Of a stretch of DNA of 64,000 bases, positions 39,601-49,375 are shown piece by piece. Position 1 is the stretch's first letter, and every line of letters starts with the position of its first letter. Made by a program: the position numbers and the translations under genes. Origin of the DNA: Saprospiraceae bacterium (GTDB lineage: Bacteria; Bacteroidota; Bacteroidia; Chitinophagales; Saprospiraceae); assembly GCA_016719615.1 (NCBI GenBank), contig JADJYQ010000001.1:1-64000 (forward strand). The letters run 5' to 3'. Below the pieces are notes generated by a model. The model saw only the letters and a list, made by a program, of their open reading frames with translations. It searched no databases and was not told the DNA's origin.

Positions 39601-39823
39601 TGAAGACAATGGAATTGGCCGTGCTGCCGCCGGAGAAATTAAAAAAAGGAAAGTGAACGCGCACCATTCGCTGGGCTTACAGGTAACCGAAGATAGGATC
39701 AAAATGATGGAGACAATCACAAATAAAAAAGCGCAAATTAAAATTGAGGATTTGAAAAATGAAGATGGAATTCCTGCGGGAACGCGGGTCGTTATTGAAA
39801 TGCCTGTTGAATTCATGTCATGA
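36650..39823 (+). CDS. propeller-type sensor histidine kinase (LytS-like)
   Basis: 1057 residues. N-terminal signal or anchor (residues 10-30), then about 14 Reg_prop blades of a two-component-regulator beta-propeller (GYIWIATNDGLNKFNG, NLWMGSKSGLMFYN, KFWVGTLSGLVHF), a Y_Y_Y domain near residues 720-790 (FGYQLIGYDKKI, PPGNYQLKILGSN), a membrane helix IWFRIFIVLLIGLSGSVLY, a charged coiled coil, and a His_kinase module with phospho-acceptor His 858 in QMNPHFIFNSMNSIQ. The ATP-binding boxes are LLHPFVENAVIHGL and IEDNGIGRAAA. The propeller faces the periplasm and senses an unknown ligand. It overlaps the regulator gene by 4 bp. Confidence 0.95.
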   Translation: MSFASLILDLRTLIIGFYGLFIIPVQLLSQVDNASFQHLNIENGLSNNTINSIVQDDEGYIWIATNDGLNKFNGYTSKLFYPNKLDSNNIVNTSLGCSFKDSKGRLWFGANGLILCDPVNESFTTYKYIAGNTRSIPSNDVFCIIEDEHLNIWVGTRSGLVRFDEVQHDFTRFYNDTIGNTYEIYSRNRIIDMVSDRSGNLWLATLAGLYQFSLTGKHFTPFLLNPKQTKSRTANQSKYLCIDQCGTIWINYYESGLYRFDVYSKKYTKVIFSDENMNQAALRMNSIICDSKNNIWIASSFNGLIYRDSKLNVWKHYQHDVFNSKSLAENKLISLYEDRSGMIWVGTASKGVDRIPEVRENFMNFMLQPGKLHSLCENDISCFHEDKNHNLWMGSKSGLMFYNRALNTFKCYKHDIKNSNSLTDNCIYSIDIDSMDNLWIATENGLNYFEPDLNRWTRYPYQEENVNGIASRLVLDVRIRKNGEVWLATAELVCRFVPKSGTFENRHNTPAIENLHHAFYATLFEDRQQSMWVSTTKSGFFKLDDQFNLISSYRKSGGFHANTVHQFEEDSSGTLWMASDMGVYYKKSGEETVRKLKSTNAVLNGDIKSIVLDEDGKFWVGTLSGLVHFTLDQNMNILSLRIFTDKDGLQSKAFNTFAGIRLASGELCFGGINGFNIFNPSTIRYNSFLPPIKFASFKLQNRDTPVADFIGNGTSLNLNYDQNDFSFEMTALNYNNPAKNQFGYQLIGYDKKINYNAGNRMGQYSNVPPGNYQLKILGSNNDGMWNAEGAILNLTIHPPYWKTIWFRIFIVLLIGLSGSVLYSQKIKTIQKQEKEKAEVEKKIAEAKSIALRAQMNPHFIFNSMNSIQHLISESAKEDAHKYLSKFSKLMRLVLENSSKTHITIASETEMLKLYLEMESLRFANKFTYHIQIGDDMDLAEAEIPSMLLHPFVENAVIHGLLNKLEPGHLNISINRQSGQLICIIEDNGIGRAAAGEIKKRKVNAHHSLGLQVTEDRIKMMETITNKKAQIKIEDLKNEDGIPAGTRVVIEMPVEFMS

Positions 39824-40569
39824 TTCGAGCTATATTAATTGATGATGAACCCAGAAGTTTAAAATTGCTGGTTAATTTAATCGGGGAGTATTGTCCTCAA
39901 GTTAAATTGTTGGGAATAGCTACAAAGGTGGAGGATGCTTTTTTATTAATTCAAAACAATTTACCAGACGTCATTTTTTTGGATATTGAAATGCAGCGGG
40001 AAACGGGTTTTGATTTATTAAACCGCTTTTCAAAAATCCAGTTTGAAATCATATTTACAACTGCATTTGAACATTATGCTTTAAAGGCTATTAAGTTTTC
40101 GGCTCTGGACTATCTTTTGAAACCTATAGACATCGAAGAACTCAAACTTGCGGTGGCAAAGGTCGAACAAAACGGTCAACATCAAAAGATGAACAAGCGT
40201 TTGGAAACTTTTATGCAAAATATGCAGCTTGCGAAAACCGACCACTACCAATTGGCCTTACCTTCGTCTGATGGTTTGAACTTTATTCAAATTCAGGATA
40301 TCTTATACTTGAAATCGGACCGACAATACACTATTTTCTATACTAAAACTGGTGAGAAAATAGTGACATCCAAAAACCTCGGAGAATATGAAGACCTCTT
40401 GAAGGATTTTAATTTTTTCAGGGTACATCATTCCTCCCTGATCAACCTCAATGAAGCTAAAAAGTATCTTCGCGGTGAAGGGGGTTCTGTCATTATGAGC
40501 AATGGCCAGGAGATCGAAGTTTCAAAACGAAAGAAAGAAAAATTTCTGAAGCAATTTGCCAAAAAGTAA
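39820..40569 (+). CDS. LytTR-family response regulator
   Basis: 249 residues. The receiver domain has acidic pocket DDE at 8-10, phospho-acceptor Asp 55 in VIFLDIEM, and Lys in LDYLLKPID. The C-terminal LytTR DNA-binding domain (LALPSSDGLNFIQIQDILYLKSD ... FFRVHHSSLINL) spans residues 145-245. It is the cognate partner of the kinase, overlapping its stop by ATGA. Its targets could be the nearby surface-protein genes, but no LytTR repeats were identified. Confidence 0.95.
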   Translation: MIRAILIDDEPRSLKLLVNLIGEYCPQVKLLGIATKVEDAFLLIQNNLPDVIFLDIEMQRETGFDLLNRFSKIQFEIIFTTAFEHYALKAIKFSALDYLLKPIDIEELKLAVAKVEQNGQHQKMNKRLETFMQNMQLAKTDHYQLALPSSDGLNFIQIQDILYLKSDRQYTIFYTKTGEKIVTSKNLGEYEDLLKDFNFFRVHHSSLINLNEAKKYLRGEGGSVIMSNGQEIEVSKRKKEKFLKQFAKK

Positions 40570-40802
40570 AAATTCATCTCATTTCTTTCCAGTTGTACAA
40601 CAGTCTTTACCACTTGTCAATTCAAGTTTGACGAATCCATTTTAATGTGGATGTTTGCTGTGGGATTCATCTTTCAAGCAATCACAGCTGAATTGGAATA
40701 TGGAGATTGGAAATCATACTTAAGATCAATGAAAAAGAATGAATCCTCTAACCTTGCCATATTTTTTTCTTGTATTTATTTATTCACTTTAAATATGGAA
40801 TT

Positions 40803-43142
40803 ATGAAGAAATTATTTTTTGCATTATTTATTTTAGTTTTAGACAAAAGTGCTCAGGCACAGAATTTCAATCCCGATCTGGCACTTAAATTACAAAACAA
40901 GCTAAATGAACTGGTTGCCGGGAATCCAATTACAAAAGGGGTTTCGGCCGGTGTTTATGTTCCGGGTCAGGGCATGTGGACCGGGGCGAGTGGTGTGTCT
41001 TTTGCAGGGCAAGCTCTTACTACCGATATGAAATTAGGCCTGGCCAGTAATAGCAAATTATTTACGGCCGTGGTCATGCTTGTGTTAGCTGAGAAAAATA
41101 TAATAACGCTGGAAGACAAACTCAGCAAATGGCTACCGACTTATAAAAATGTAGATCCAAATATTACCATTCGGCAACTGCTCAACCATACCAGTGGTGT
41201 TGAAGATATGTTCAGTACACAGGCGCAAATAGATTCCATTTTTAAAAATCCAAGTCGAAAATGGACACCACAAGAAGTTCTTTCGTGGATTGGCCCCAAA
41301 AAATTTGCGCCGGGAGCAGGTTTCTATTATTCGAATACAAATTACATCCTGGCCGGGATGGTAGCTGATAAGGCTACCGGAAAGCACATTTCAAAATTGA
41401 TCCGGGAGTATATACTTACACCATTGCAAATGAACAACACATATTATGATCTGGAAGAAGCCATTCCGGGAGTCATTGCCCACAGATGGTATAATTCAAT
41501 TGATTATCACGATACTTCTCTGGTTTCTTTGCACTCAGCAGTTGGTGCAGCGGGATCTTTATTTTCAACGCCTTCAGATATGCTCATGTGGTATTCTAAA
41601 TTGATGAATGGCGAAGTCATCAATTCAAATTCTTTAGCCCAAATGACGGATTTTAAATCTCCTGGAAATTATGGCCTGGGTATTAGTAAAATTTTGTTGG
41701 CTGCTTTTAATAAATCCGTTTGGGGTCATGGCGGAAATACAATAGGTTACAGAACGAGAATGATTTACGACCCATGCATGAAAGTGATTGCATGCGGATT
41801 GTCAAATTCAAATCCATCAGGCGTAGATGGCGTCACTGCAATACTTTATCAGGTGCTTTTTGAAAACCTTCCGGCTTGTGCAGGCGCTATTTCAGGAAAT
41901 GCCACGGTTTGTCAGGGGCAAAGTTTCATTACGTATACCGTTCCTGCTATCCTCAATGCTACAAGTTATATCTGGACGCTTCCAAACGGATTTACAGGAA
42001 GTAGTTCAACAAATAGCATTACGGTAAAAGTAAACAACACTGCGGTCTCAGGTAAAATTGTAGTGGTAGGCAAGAATGTATATGGAGAGGGAGCCGCTTC
42101 CACATTGAATATTACCGTAAATCCAATGCCTTTGGCATATATCACATCAGACGGCTCGTCCAATATTTGCGTTGGCGGAACGATGAACCTCACTGCAAAT
42201 ACGACAGCAAGCATTTATTCCTGGAATACAGGTGCAACAACAAAAACAATAAATATTTCTAAAGGCGGAACCTACAATCTGACGGTGACCAATGGATTTG
42301 GATGCAAGTCAATGCCAGCATCTATTGTGATTCAAGTGATGAATGTGCCGGGAATTCCCGGAAATATTTCAGGTAACCTGTATTCCAATTGTATGGCCAC
42401 TACAGTTTTTAAAATTAATAAAGTAGCCAATGCAAGTTCGTATACATGGGCTACAGATATTGCGGGTGCGGTAGTAACTAAAGTTCCAAATTCTTCAGAC
42501 ACCGCTGCGAGTATTAGTTTTCCGGTATTTTCAAGCGGCAGCATTCAGGTCACTGCAAAAAATATTTGCGGATCGGGCAAAGTTAAAAACTTGACGGTCT
42601 ATGGAATTCCAGCAGCTGCTAATAAGATTTTCGGAAAATTAAATCCATGCGTTGGTGCTACCCAGAATTATTATATTGCAAATATCCCGGGTGCAATAAA
42701 GTATCATTGGACAGTACCACCGGGCACCACTATCATTAGTGGAGCAACCACCAATGTCATTAAAGTTTTGATCGGAAATCAAGGCGGTGACATCACCGTT
42801 AAGGTTGAAAATGCATGTGGCCTTGGCTTGCAAAAGAAAATAACGATTTCAACGCCTTGTCAGTTACAACCCGAAGCAATTAAGACTGCTAGCCTACTTT
42901 CTATTTTCCCTAATCCGTTTTATGATATTTTTTCAATAGAAATGAATCATTCTTTTTCAACTACAGGCATCGTCCAAATTTCTGATATTCATAGTAAAAT
43001 CATTTGGTCAAAAGAGTACGCTGTAAACGAAGGCTACAATGTTTTTTCTGTAGACATGAGCCATTTGAAGAGCGGATTATATACCTTGATTTATATTACG
43101 CCAGAAAATATGAAAAGTATTCGGATTGTAAAGAATGAATAG
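40803..43142 (+). CDS. beta-lactamase-fold serine hydrolase with T9SS tail
   Basis: 779 residues from ATG 40803 (in-frame from 40770, but the signal peptide LFFALFILVLDKSAQAQ begins here). Residues 25-370 are a class C beta-lactamase/DD-peptidase fold: SNSK (82-85, the S-x-x-K nucleophile motif), YYSNTNY for the Y-x-N motif, and WGHGGNTIGY for H-x-G. Then three or four Ig/PKD-like domains (GNATVCQGQSFITYTVP, GGTYNLTVTNGFGCKS, GDITVKVENACG) and a type A T9SS sorting domain (IFPNPFYDIFSIEM ... LKSGLYTLIYI). It is a cell-surface enzyme, probably an esterase or peptidase rather than a resistance lactamase. Confidence 0.92.
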   Translation: MKKLFFALFILVLDKSAQAQNFNPDLALKLQNKLNELVAGNPITKGVSAGVYVPGQGMWTGASGVSFAGQALTTDMKLGLASNSKLFTAVVMLVLAEKNIITLEDKLSKWLPTYKNVDPNITIRQLLNHTSGVEDMFSTQAQIDSIFKNPSRKWTPQEVLSWIGPKKFAPGAGFYYSNTNYILAGMVADKATGKHISKLIREYILTPLQMNNTYYDLEEAIPGVIAHRWYNSIDYHDTSLVSLHSAVGAAGSLFSTPSDMLMWYSKLMNGEVINSNSLAQMTDFKSPGNYGLGISKILLAAFNKSVWGHGGNTIGYRTRMIYDPCMKVIACGLSNSNPSGVDGVTAILYQVLFENLPACAGAISGNATVCQGQSFITYTVPAILNATSYIWTLPNGFTGSSSTNSITVKVNNTAVSGKIVVVGKNVYGEGAASTLNITVNPMPLAYITSDGSSNICVGGTMNLTANTTASIYSWNTGATTKTINISKGGTYNLTVTNGFGCKSMPASIVIQVMNVPGIPGNISGNLYSNCMATTVFKINKVANASSYTWATDIAGAVVTKVPNSSDTAASISFPVFSSGSIQVTAKNICGSGKVKNLTVYGIPAAANKIFGKLNPCVGATQNYYIANIPGAIKYHWTVPPGTTIISGATTNVIKVLIGNQGGDITVKVENACGLGLQKKITISTPCQLQPEAIKTASLLSIFPNPFYDIFSIEMNHSFSTTGIVQISDIHSKIIWSKEYAVNEGYNVFSVDMSHLKSGLYTLIYITPENMKSIRIVKNE

Positions 43143-43160
43143 TTTTTAAAAACTATTCAT
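43135..43160 (+). terminator. perfect palindrome at the serine hydrolase stop
   Basis: ATGAATAGTTTTT/AAAAACTATTCAT, 26 bp, includes the stop codon. AT-rich stem without a following T-run. Confidence 0.55.
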
Positions 43161-43185
43161 GATGTAAAATAGAATTTTCAAGAAG

Positions 43186-43265
43186 GGACTTTGATTGAAA
43201 TGCGCTCAAATAAAATCTAATATTTTTTAAGAGTTTACATTTCTAATCAAAGTCCTTTTCTTTTC
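43186..43265 (+). terminator. terminator-like long-loop hairpin
   Basis: GGACTTTGATT (43186-43196) pairs with AATCAAAGTCC (43245-43255) around 48 bases and is followed by TTTTCTTTTCTT. Confidence 0.5.
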
Positions 43266-43285
43266 TTAAGATAAAATTTAACTAC

Positions 43286-44470
43286 AACCGGCTTTAGCCG
43301 GATTCATTAAAGTTAACCATTCATGCATATTGGATTCAAGAATTAATAATCTTTGATCAATATTAGTGCAACCCCATTCTTTAAAACAAATGGTGCTATT
43401 TATAAAGCTAAAAATTCTAGATTTCTCAGCCGGCTTCAGCCGGATCCAAAAACGCAAACCCAAAAATTATAAATTGGAAACGCAAACCAAAAAATTCGAC
43501 CATGAATAAACCCCGCCCTATAACTAGGAATGGGTTTCAACCCATTCCGTAAATAATCCATTCCGTAAATAACCCCATTCCGCAAATTCAACCCATTACG
43601 TAAATAATTATATACCGTAAAATGAATCCATCCCAATCAGTACGCATCCCAATTTTCCAGTTGAAGCTGTAAGCTATTAAGAAATCCGAATCAAATTGGA
43701 AACATCCCCACACAAAGCCGGCTTCAGCCGGATCCAAAAACGCAAACCCAAAAATTATAAACAGAAAACGCCACCCCAAAAACCGACCATGAATAAACCC
43801 CGCCCTATAACTAGGAATGGGTTTCAACCCATTCCGTAAATAATCCATTCCGTAAATAACCCCATTCCGTAAATAACCCCATTCCGTAAATAATTATATT
43901 CCGTAAAATGAATCCATCCCAATCATTACGTATCCCAATTTTCCAGCTGAAGCTGTAAGCTATTAAGAAATCCGAATCAAATTGGAAACATCCCCACCCA
44001 AAGCCGGCTTCAGCCGGACTCAAAAACGCAAACCCAAAAATTAAAAATTGGAAACGCAAACCAAAAAATTCGAGCATGAATAAACCCCGCCCTATAACTA
44101 GGAATGGGTTTCAACCCATTCCGTAAATAATCCATTCCGTAAATAACCCCATTCCGCAAATTCAACCCATTACGTAAATAATTATATACCGTAAAATGAA
44201 TCCATCCCAATCAGTACGCATCCCAATTTTCCAGTTGAAGCTGTAAGCTATTAAGAAATCCGAATCAAATTGGAAACATCCCCACCCAAAGCCGGCTTCA
44301 GCCGGACTCAAAAACGCAAACCCAAAAATTAAAAATTGGAAACGAAAACCAAAAAAACCGACCATGAATCAACCCCGCCCTATAACTAGGAATGGGGTTT
44401 CAACCCATTCCGTAAATAATCCCATTCCGCAAATAATTATATTCCGTAAATCAACCCATCCACCAAATAA
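43286..44470 (+). repeat. REP-like array 2 (four units plus a partial)
   Basis: CCGGCTTTAGCCGG (variant) at 43290, then GCCGGCTTCAGCCGG at 43429, 43717, 44003 and 44291 (spacing 288, 286, 288). Each is followed about 90 bases later by GGAATGGGTTTCAACCCATT and short CCCATTCCGTAAAT pieces. Same unit family and orientation as array 1. No gene inside. It ends next to the stop of the minus-strand GH106-like gene. Confidence 0.92.
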
Positions 44471-44483
44471 CCCAATGCACATC

Positions 44484-46490
44484 CTAAAAATAACTCTTCT
44501 GAACTTCTCTAGGCCGCACTATCGGAGTTTTTGGGGTAAATGAAATATCCATAAATTTTATGTTGCCGTCGGGTGTAATTTCCAGCATGACCGATTGGTA
44601 GGGTTTAAATTCGATTTTAATATTTTGTGTTTTTCCGTTCGCTGAAATTTTATAATCCATGATTTTCGATTCCGTTACTAACGATTGTCCGGAATAGACC
44701 GGATATTGCAAATTCTTTGAAGGCCATTGTGCTAAAAATAAATACTTGGTTCCGTCTTTTGTAGTTCGGCACCAGTATTCCGGTAAACTGTTGCCTTGAA
44801 TGAGTGCTTGTTTATTATAGTTTTGTTCAAAATTTGAGAAAACATTTTCTAATTCATAAAGTTGTTTGAGCATTTTGGAAAATGCAGATGATTTGGATAG
44901 ACCTGGTTGTGCTGGCGTTTGTTTGATACATATGGGCAGACCTTTTTGAGCCAATTGCAAAACCCTTTTTAACGCACGAATGTCCATATATTTGACATCA
45001 ATGTACAAAAGTGAAAAATGAGCATCTCCAACTAACAACTGTTTGTTTTTTAATTTTGCCGTTTCCAAAAAATGTCTGTTGATCCACATTGGATGATAGC
45101 CGGCAACTTCTTCAGGAGTATGAACATACCGCATTTCATATTCACCCCAGACCCAAACCCGTTGGCGCTCCTTCGGTAAAGGACCCTTCATTACTGCATC
45201 TTCATAGGGAATGTACACCGCAACATCCGTATATGTTTTTCCCTTTTGCAAAATACCCGACACTTTTTCTACATAGGCATTGAATGCCGGTAATTCTTCC
45301 GTCAGACTTCCTCCGGGACCGATATAACAGGTGGCAAAGAAATCAATGGTATCTGAACCTTTTGGGTTAAAAGGCATTCCGCAATAAATATGATGATTGA
45401 TCCCATTGGCAAATAAAGCATCGGCAACCATTTTTAAATCTGCAGTTTGCTCTTTACGAAGATACGTATTAGGAAACCCATACATACAGGTAAAGGATTC
45501 ACACGAAACTACTTGTTTAGAAGCTAAACATCCGGCTGAGCTCACAATTTTAGAATAATTCGGATCGTTTAACATCGCTTCAGATTCCGGGATATCCGGT
45601 AGGGCATAGGTCGTCATGATGTCTGCCGGCGCGCCCAGACATTGTACCCGCGACCAGGCACCTATTTCTTTGCACTTATTTACATAAGGAATGTAAAATC
45701 CTTTGGTTACATATTCATCAAGCAACATCATATAATCGTAACGTACATCGGGAAAAGAATCCAGTCCCATATCCATATATGGAATGATGTCATAGCCAAA
45801 TTTTTCTTTAAATGTTTTATCAAAACCCGGAGTCCATAATTTATTTGTCTTATTGAGCTTAATTTCCCATGAATCGGTAAACAATACTGTTTTAGCTCCT
45901 TTTAAGATATCTTTAAAAGCCCTTTGTATGGGCTCTGCAAAAATTTCAAATGCTTTTGGATCCATGTGATTGATGACGCGCATATTTTCAGGCCACGACC
46001 ATGAAAACGTTAGCAACTGGCTAAAGGAAGTATCGCCATAAATTTGAGTGCCATACTGTTTTTCAATATTATGTCCGGCAACAGGCCAGGCACTTCCAAA
46101 AGTGAAATCACAAGCCATTCCAATCGTATCTGCATAGCGTTTTGTGTAGGCAACAATTTCAATCCATTCTTTACTCAACCATTTTTGCGCACTGGTATCG
46201 ACCGGGTAATGGCGATTGAAATCTCTTTGATACCAGAATTGATATCGGTGTAAGGGAAATAACCATGCAATTTCGAGTCCGCCAAAATTGTTTTCTTTTG
46301 CCCAATCCAATTGATATTTGACGTCGCGTTCTTTAATTTCGGTTGCAAACCAAAACCAGCGAGCCATGGGTTTTGAGGATTGGTAATAGGAATTCGGTGG
46401 CCTTGACCTATTGGATTCAGCTGGCTTTACAAATGCTGAAATCCCGGGCAATAAATACAAGCTTAGAAAAATAATCTGTAACATACTCAT
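44484..46490 (-). CDS. GH106-like glycoside hydrolase
   Basis: 668 residues, start chosen at MSMLQIIFLSLYLLPGISA (signal peptide); an upstream in-frame ATG at 46514 would only lengthen the leader. The mature start PMARWFWFATEI and DVKYQLDWAKENNFGGLEIAW match the N-terminal barrel of alpha-L-rhamnosidase-like GH106 proteins (the R-x-W-W-F ... G-GG-xE pattern). TVLFTDSWEI and VSCESFTCMYGF are likely barrel-end acidic motifs. C-terminal sandwich domains of full GH106 enzymes seem reduced. No T9SS tail, so probably periplasmic. With GH28 and GH92 nearby, a pectin or glycan role is plausible. Confidence 0.65.
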   Translation of the reverse strand: MSMLQIIFLSLYLLPGISAFVKPAESNRSRPPNSYYQSSKPMARWFWFATEIKERDVKYQLDWAKENNFGGLEIAWLFPLHRYQFWYQRDFNRHYPVDTSAQKWLSKEWIEIVAYTKRYADTIGMACDFTFGSAWPVAGHNIEKQYGTQIYGDTSFSQLLTFSWSWPENMRVINHMDPKAFEIFAEPIQRAFKDILKGAKTVLFTDSWEIKLNKTNKLWTPGFDKTFKEKFGYDIIPYMDMGLDSFPDVRYDYMMLLDEYVTKGFYIPYVNKCKEIGAWSRVQCLGAPADIMTTYALPDIPESEAMLNDPNYSKIVSSAGCLASKQVVSCESFTCMYGFPNTYLRKEQTADLKMVADALFANGINHHIYCGMPFNPKGSDTIDFFATCYIGPGGSLTEELPAFNAYVEKVSGILQKGKTYTDVAVYIPYEDAVMKGPLPKERQRVWVWGEYEMRYVHTPEEVAGYHPMWINRHFLETAKLKNKQLLVGDAHFSLLYIDVKYMDIRALKRVLQLAQKGLPICIKQTPAQPGLSKSSAFSKMLKQLYELENVFSNFEQNYNKQALIQGNSLPEYWCRTTKDGTKYLFLAQWPSKNLQYPVYSGQSLVTESKIMDYKISANGKTQNIKIEFKPYQSVMLEITPDGNIKFMDISFTPKTPIVRPREVQKSYF

Positions 46491-46556
46491 TATGCAATGA
46501 TAACAAATATGCATTATTTGTACAAGAATTGTTTATTGGATTTGTATTACAGATGC

Positions 46557-46585
46557 TTGACTCTAATGATTAAGCTTTACTTTTG
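46557..46585 (+). promoter_or_regulatory. promoter of the pentapeptide-repeat gene
   Basis: TTG at 46557-46559 and TACTTTTG at 46578-46585 (TAnnTTTG), 18 bases apart, 52 bases before the ATG at 46638. Confidence 0.6.
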
Positions 46586-46637
46586 TGCCCGGATGTTTTT
46601 TAATTTTTGAAACCGGGAAGTTTTCTTTTTGCAAATC

Positions 46638-47894
46638 ATGAAATTAAACTTGACTACAGTTTTAGTTCTATTTCTGACCGCACTTTTGGGCTGGTTTTTG
46701 GGTTTTATTAAAATCCCATACCTACAAGTGAAATATACTTTTTACCTGGGATTTGTCGCCGGACTGGTGTTGCTTACTCTCTTCCTAATTATTTTAAATT
46801 CTTTTAAGAACTCAAATCAAAATCTGTCCATTCAAAATATTCTTTCCGGCAATCATAATAAAAATAAACAAGCGTTTGTAAGGAATATTTGGGTGCTTTT
46901 TATTCTTACAGGCCTCATTTTATTAGCAGGATACATTGGATACGCATGGAATAAAAGTAAAATGCGAAAATTGGATCAGCTCGAAACGGAGTTGGCAGAA
47001 TTAAGAATGCAGGCGAGTCTCGATGATCAAAAGAATAAGATCAGCTTGTTGCTTGAATTAATCCACACAATGGATTCAATGAGGGTTCAAACAAAAGACA
47101 CTTTTGTATTGCAACAAATGACCAGGCGACTGGTATCATTGAGTTCAACATTTAAAGTACAGAAGCAATGGGATTCTGAAAGCAAATCCTATCGCGAATT
47201 GAGTTCGATGCGGGGGATGTTGTTACTTGCTTTTTTAAATTCCGGATTGGACTCTGCTACTTTTCAAAATATAAAAGACCAACTAAGTTTTTCCTATGCG
47301 GATCTGAGAAACGCAGATCTGCGCGGCCAAAACTTGCAGGGAATAGATCTGAGTTACGCAAATTTGGAGCAGGCCAATCTGGAAGGAGCACAGTTAGATT
47401 ATGCCTTATTTCGCGGGGCAAATCTGATAGCTACTAATTTGAATCGTACAACTTTGGTGGAGACCAATTTTATAGGCGCTAAACTCAATTGGGCAAAAGT
47501 TAATGAGGCTAAAATGAATTATGCCAGATTGGATAGCGCCGATTTTTCGAATGCCACTATCTGCAAATCCAATTTAAAATATGCTACTTATATAAATACG
47601 ATGATGCGTTATGCGCTGCTTCAAGATTCAGATATGAGTAATGGATTTTTTATCAGCACTGATTTTAGTCATGCCAATTTATCGAAATCGAATTTGAAAG
47701 ACCCCGATTTCAGAAAAGCAAATCTCATTGGAACTATACTGAGCAATGTTATCATACAGGATGACTGGTTTCAATTGTTAAGCAAAGAATCTAACGAAGG
47801 AGTGCAGGAAATTATAACAAACTATCATGTGATTCGCGACAGTACTGCGGTAAAAGATTCTATTATAGTGCGTCTCGAGGCAAAATTTCATTAA
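46638..47894 (+). CDS. membrane-anchored pentapeptide-repeat protein
   Basis: 418 residues from ATG 46638 (an in-frame TTG at 46629 is less likely). There are three membrane helices in the first 120 residues (TVLVLFLTALLGWFLGF, FYLGFVAGLVLLTLFLIIL, WVLFILTGLILLAGYIGYAW), a coiled-coil linker (LDQLETELAELRMQ), and from residue 220 a right-handed pentapeptide helix with A(D/N)LxX repeats (SYADLRNADLRGQNLQGIDL, YANLEQANLEGAQL). The repeat domain is probably cytoplasmic and used for protein binding. Its 3' end overlaps the convergent neighbour by four bases. Confidence 0.88.
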   Translation: MKLNLTTVLVLFLTALLGWFLGFIKIPYLQVKYTFYLGFVAGLVLLTLFLIILNSFKNSNQNLSIQNILSGNHNKNKQAFVRNIWVLFILTGLILLAGYIGYAWNKSKMRKLDQLETELAELRMQASLDDQKNKISLLLELIHTMDSMRVQTKDTFVLQQMTRRLVSLSSTFKVQKQWDSESKSYRELSSMRGMLLLAFLNSGLDSATFQNIKDQLSFSYADLRNADLRGQNLQGIDLSYANLEQANLEGAQLDYALFRGANLIATNLNRTTLVETNFIGAKLNWAKVNEAKMNYARLDSADFSNATICKSNLKYATYINTMMRYALLQDSDMSNGFFISTDFSHANLSKSNLKDPDFRKANLIGTILSNVIIQDDWFQLLSKESNEGVQEIITNYHVIRDSTAVKDSIIVRLEAKFH

Positions 47895-48901
47895 AGTGTT
47901 TCCAACAGCGAATTGATTTTTTTCGAGAATTTGATCACCACCGGATCTGTTTCCCGAAAAGGCTCCATGCCAATTTCCAAAGCCCACATGTAATAACTTT
48001 GAAGGTCGTTGAGGTAAGCGGTCAGCAATGATGGTGAGCATATTGTTTTTTCATCCAGTCCGTATTTGGTTTTCAGTTTTAGACCGAGTTTTTGTCCAAT
48101 CTCATTATTCAGAATATCTACATAATTATCTACCGGATTGTTGATTGAATCTTTCAATTGACTTTCCTTAAATATACCCGTGGTAAGTTCTGGCATGTAA
48201 AGTCTTTCGTGCATATCTCCAATTAGATCGGCTAGTTCTTCAGAAAAAAAGGAAGTAATGAGGGCTTGAGCCGTGACGTGATTAAACGTATTTATAAAAC
48301 CTTTTTCCGAACTGTCTTTGGCCGTATGATAGGCTAAATCCGGTGTATGAATATGGCGGAATGTTGTTTCGGCAAGATCGTAAAAGGCAACATCCTTTGA
48401 ACCAAAAATGTCGGCTCTTCTGCGACTAAGGATATGCATTTTTTCCAATTCATTTCTTTGCCTGACTGCACTTGGATGTCTAAAAATAAATTTAGCTTTT
48501 GAAAAATAATCCTGCTTTTGAATGTTTACCAAATCCCCCTGATTCAAACCGGATGTCAATGTTCTTGTAATCTTTTCTCCGTTACTCACATACTTTAAAG
48601 TGACCGTAGATGGCCGTTTTAGTGAGCTGTCCTGTTGTAAATATGTTTCTGCATATTGGATTGAAACGCTTTTTTTAAAATCATTTAGATTTTGGAAGCG
48701 GGTGGAAAGCAGGGCTTTGGTTTTTATCTTGAAAGGATCAATGCAACTGTTTGGAAAGACTTCATTTTGTGGATTCATTGAAATGTATGCTCTGTGGAAA
48801 CGTGGACTTTCAGATGATTTAGAGAAGCAAGATATGAAACAGACCAACAATGTGAAGAAAATGGAAATGAACAAATGAGTGGTGTTGAAATGATGAAGCA
48901 T
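47891..48901 (-). CDS. lipoprotein of unknown function
   Basis: 336 residues. The frame is open from 48964, but ATG at 48901 gives a proper lipoprotein signal (LFISIFFTLLVCFISC, Cys 25). The mature part is mostly helical with many charged residues (KKSVSIQYAETYLQQ, HILSRRRADIFGSKDVAFYDLAETTFRH) and no catalytic motif that I recognise. It is convergent with the pentapeptide-repeat gene, whose last four bases it shares. Confidence 0.75.
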   Translation of the reverse strand: MLHHFNTTHLFISIFFTLLVCFISCFSKSSESPRFHRAYISMNPQNEVFPNSCIDPFKIKTKALLSTRFQNLNDFKKSVSIQYAETYLQQDSSLKRPSTVTLKYVSNGEKITRTLTSGLNQGDLVNIQKQDYFSKAKFIFRHPSAVRQRNELEKMHILSRRRADIFGSKDVAFYDLAETTFRHIHTPDLAYHTAKDSSEKGFINTFNHVTAQALITSFFSEELADLIGDMHERLYMPELTTGIFKESQLKDSINNPVDNYVDILNNEIGQKLGLKLKTKYGLDEKTICSPSLLTAYLNDLQSYYMWALEIGMEPFRETDPVVIKFSKKINSLLETL

Positions 48902-49375
48902 GGACTGGGATAAGAGGGTAAATTTTTTATTGTGATAGTGGAATAAATAATAAAATGCAAACAATAACTCAAATATTATGGAAACATTTAAACAAAACTA
49001 AATATTCATTTAAACATAATAATATTTTTGGAATAGAATTACTAAATGAGTCCTGGGATAATGAGCTATTTTGTGTTTAAAAGTGTTAATTATTTGTTAA
49101 GTACTTTTTTTTTTTCATCTAATTTTATAATAAATAAAATTTAAGTTTTTAAATTTAAGCGATTTTGGATGAAACCTAAGCCAATACCCCATTGAACATA
49201 TTGTAACACCCGTTTCGGTTTTATTTTCAGTTTCATATAATTAAAAAAGCCCACGATCACCCATCGACTGGGGATGCAGGCCTTCTACTCGCGAAAATAG
49301 ACTGCAATTTAGGCTAATTTTAATGATTATGAAATTGTTGGGTACCATATTATTTAACAATTTAAATCATGTACA
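48902..49375. other. intergenic region without a recognised element
   Basis: AT-rich, about 470 bases between divergent genes. There is a T-run near 49110 and a more GC-rich patch near 49250-49300 (CACCCATCGACTGGGGATG), but no gene, RNA or repeat that I can name. Confidence 0.5.

Noticed and set aside
49250..49300. Possible structured RNA or riboswitch upstream of the giant T9SS gene
   Set aside because: A GC-richer patch only; no conserved motif or convincing stem set that I can identify.
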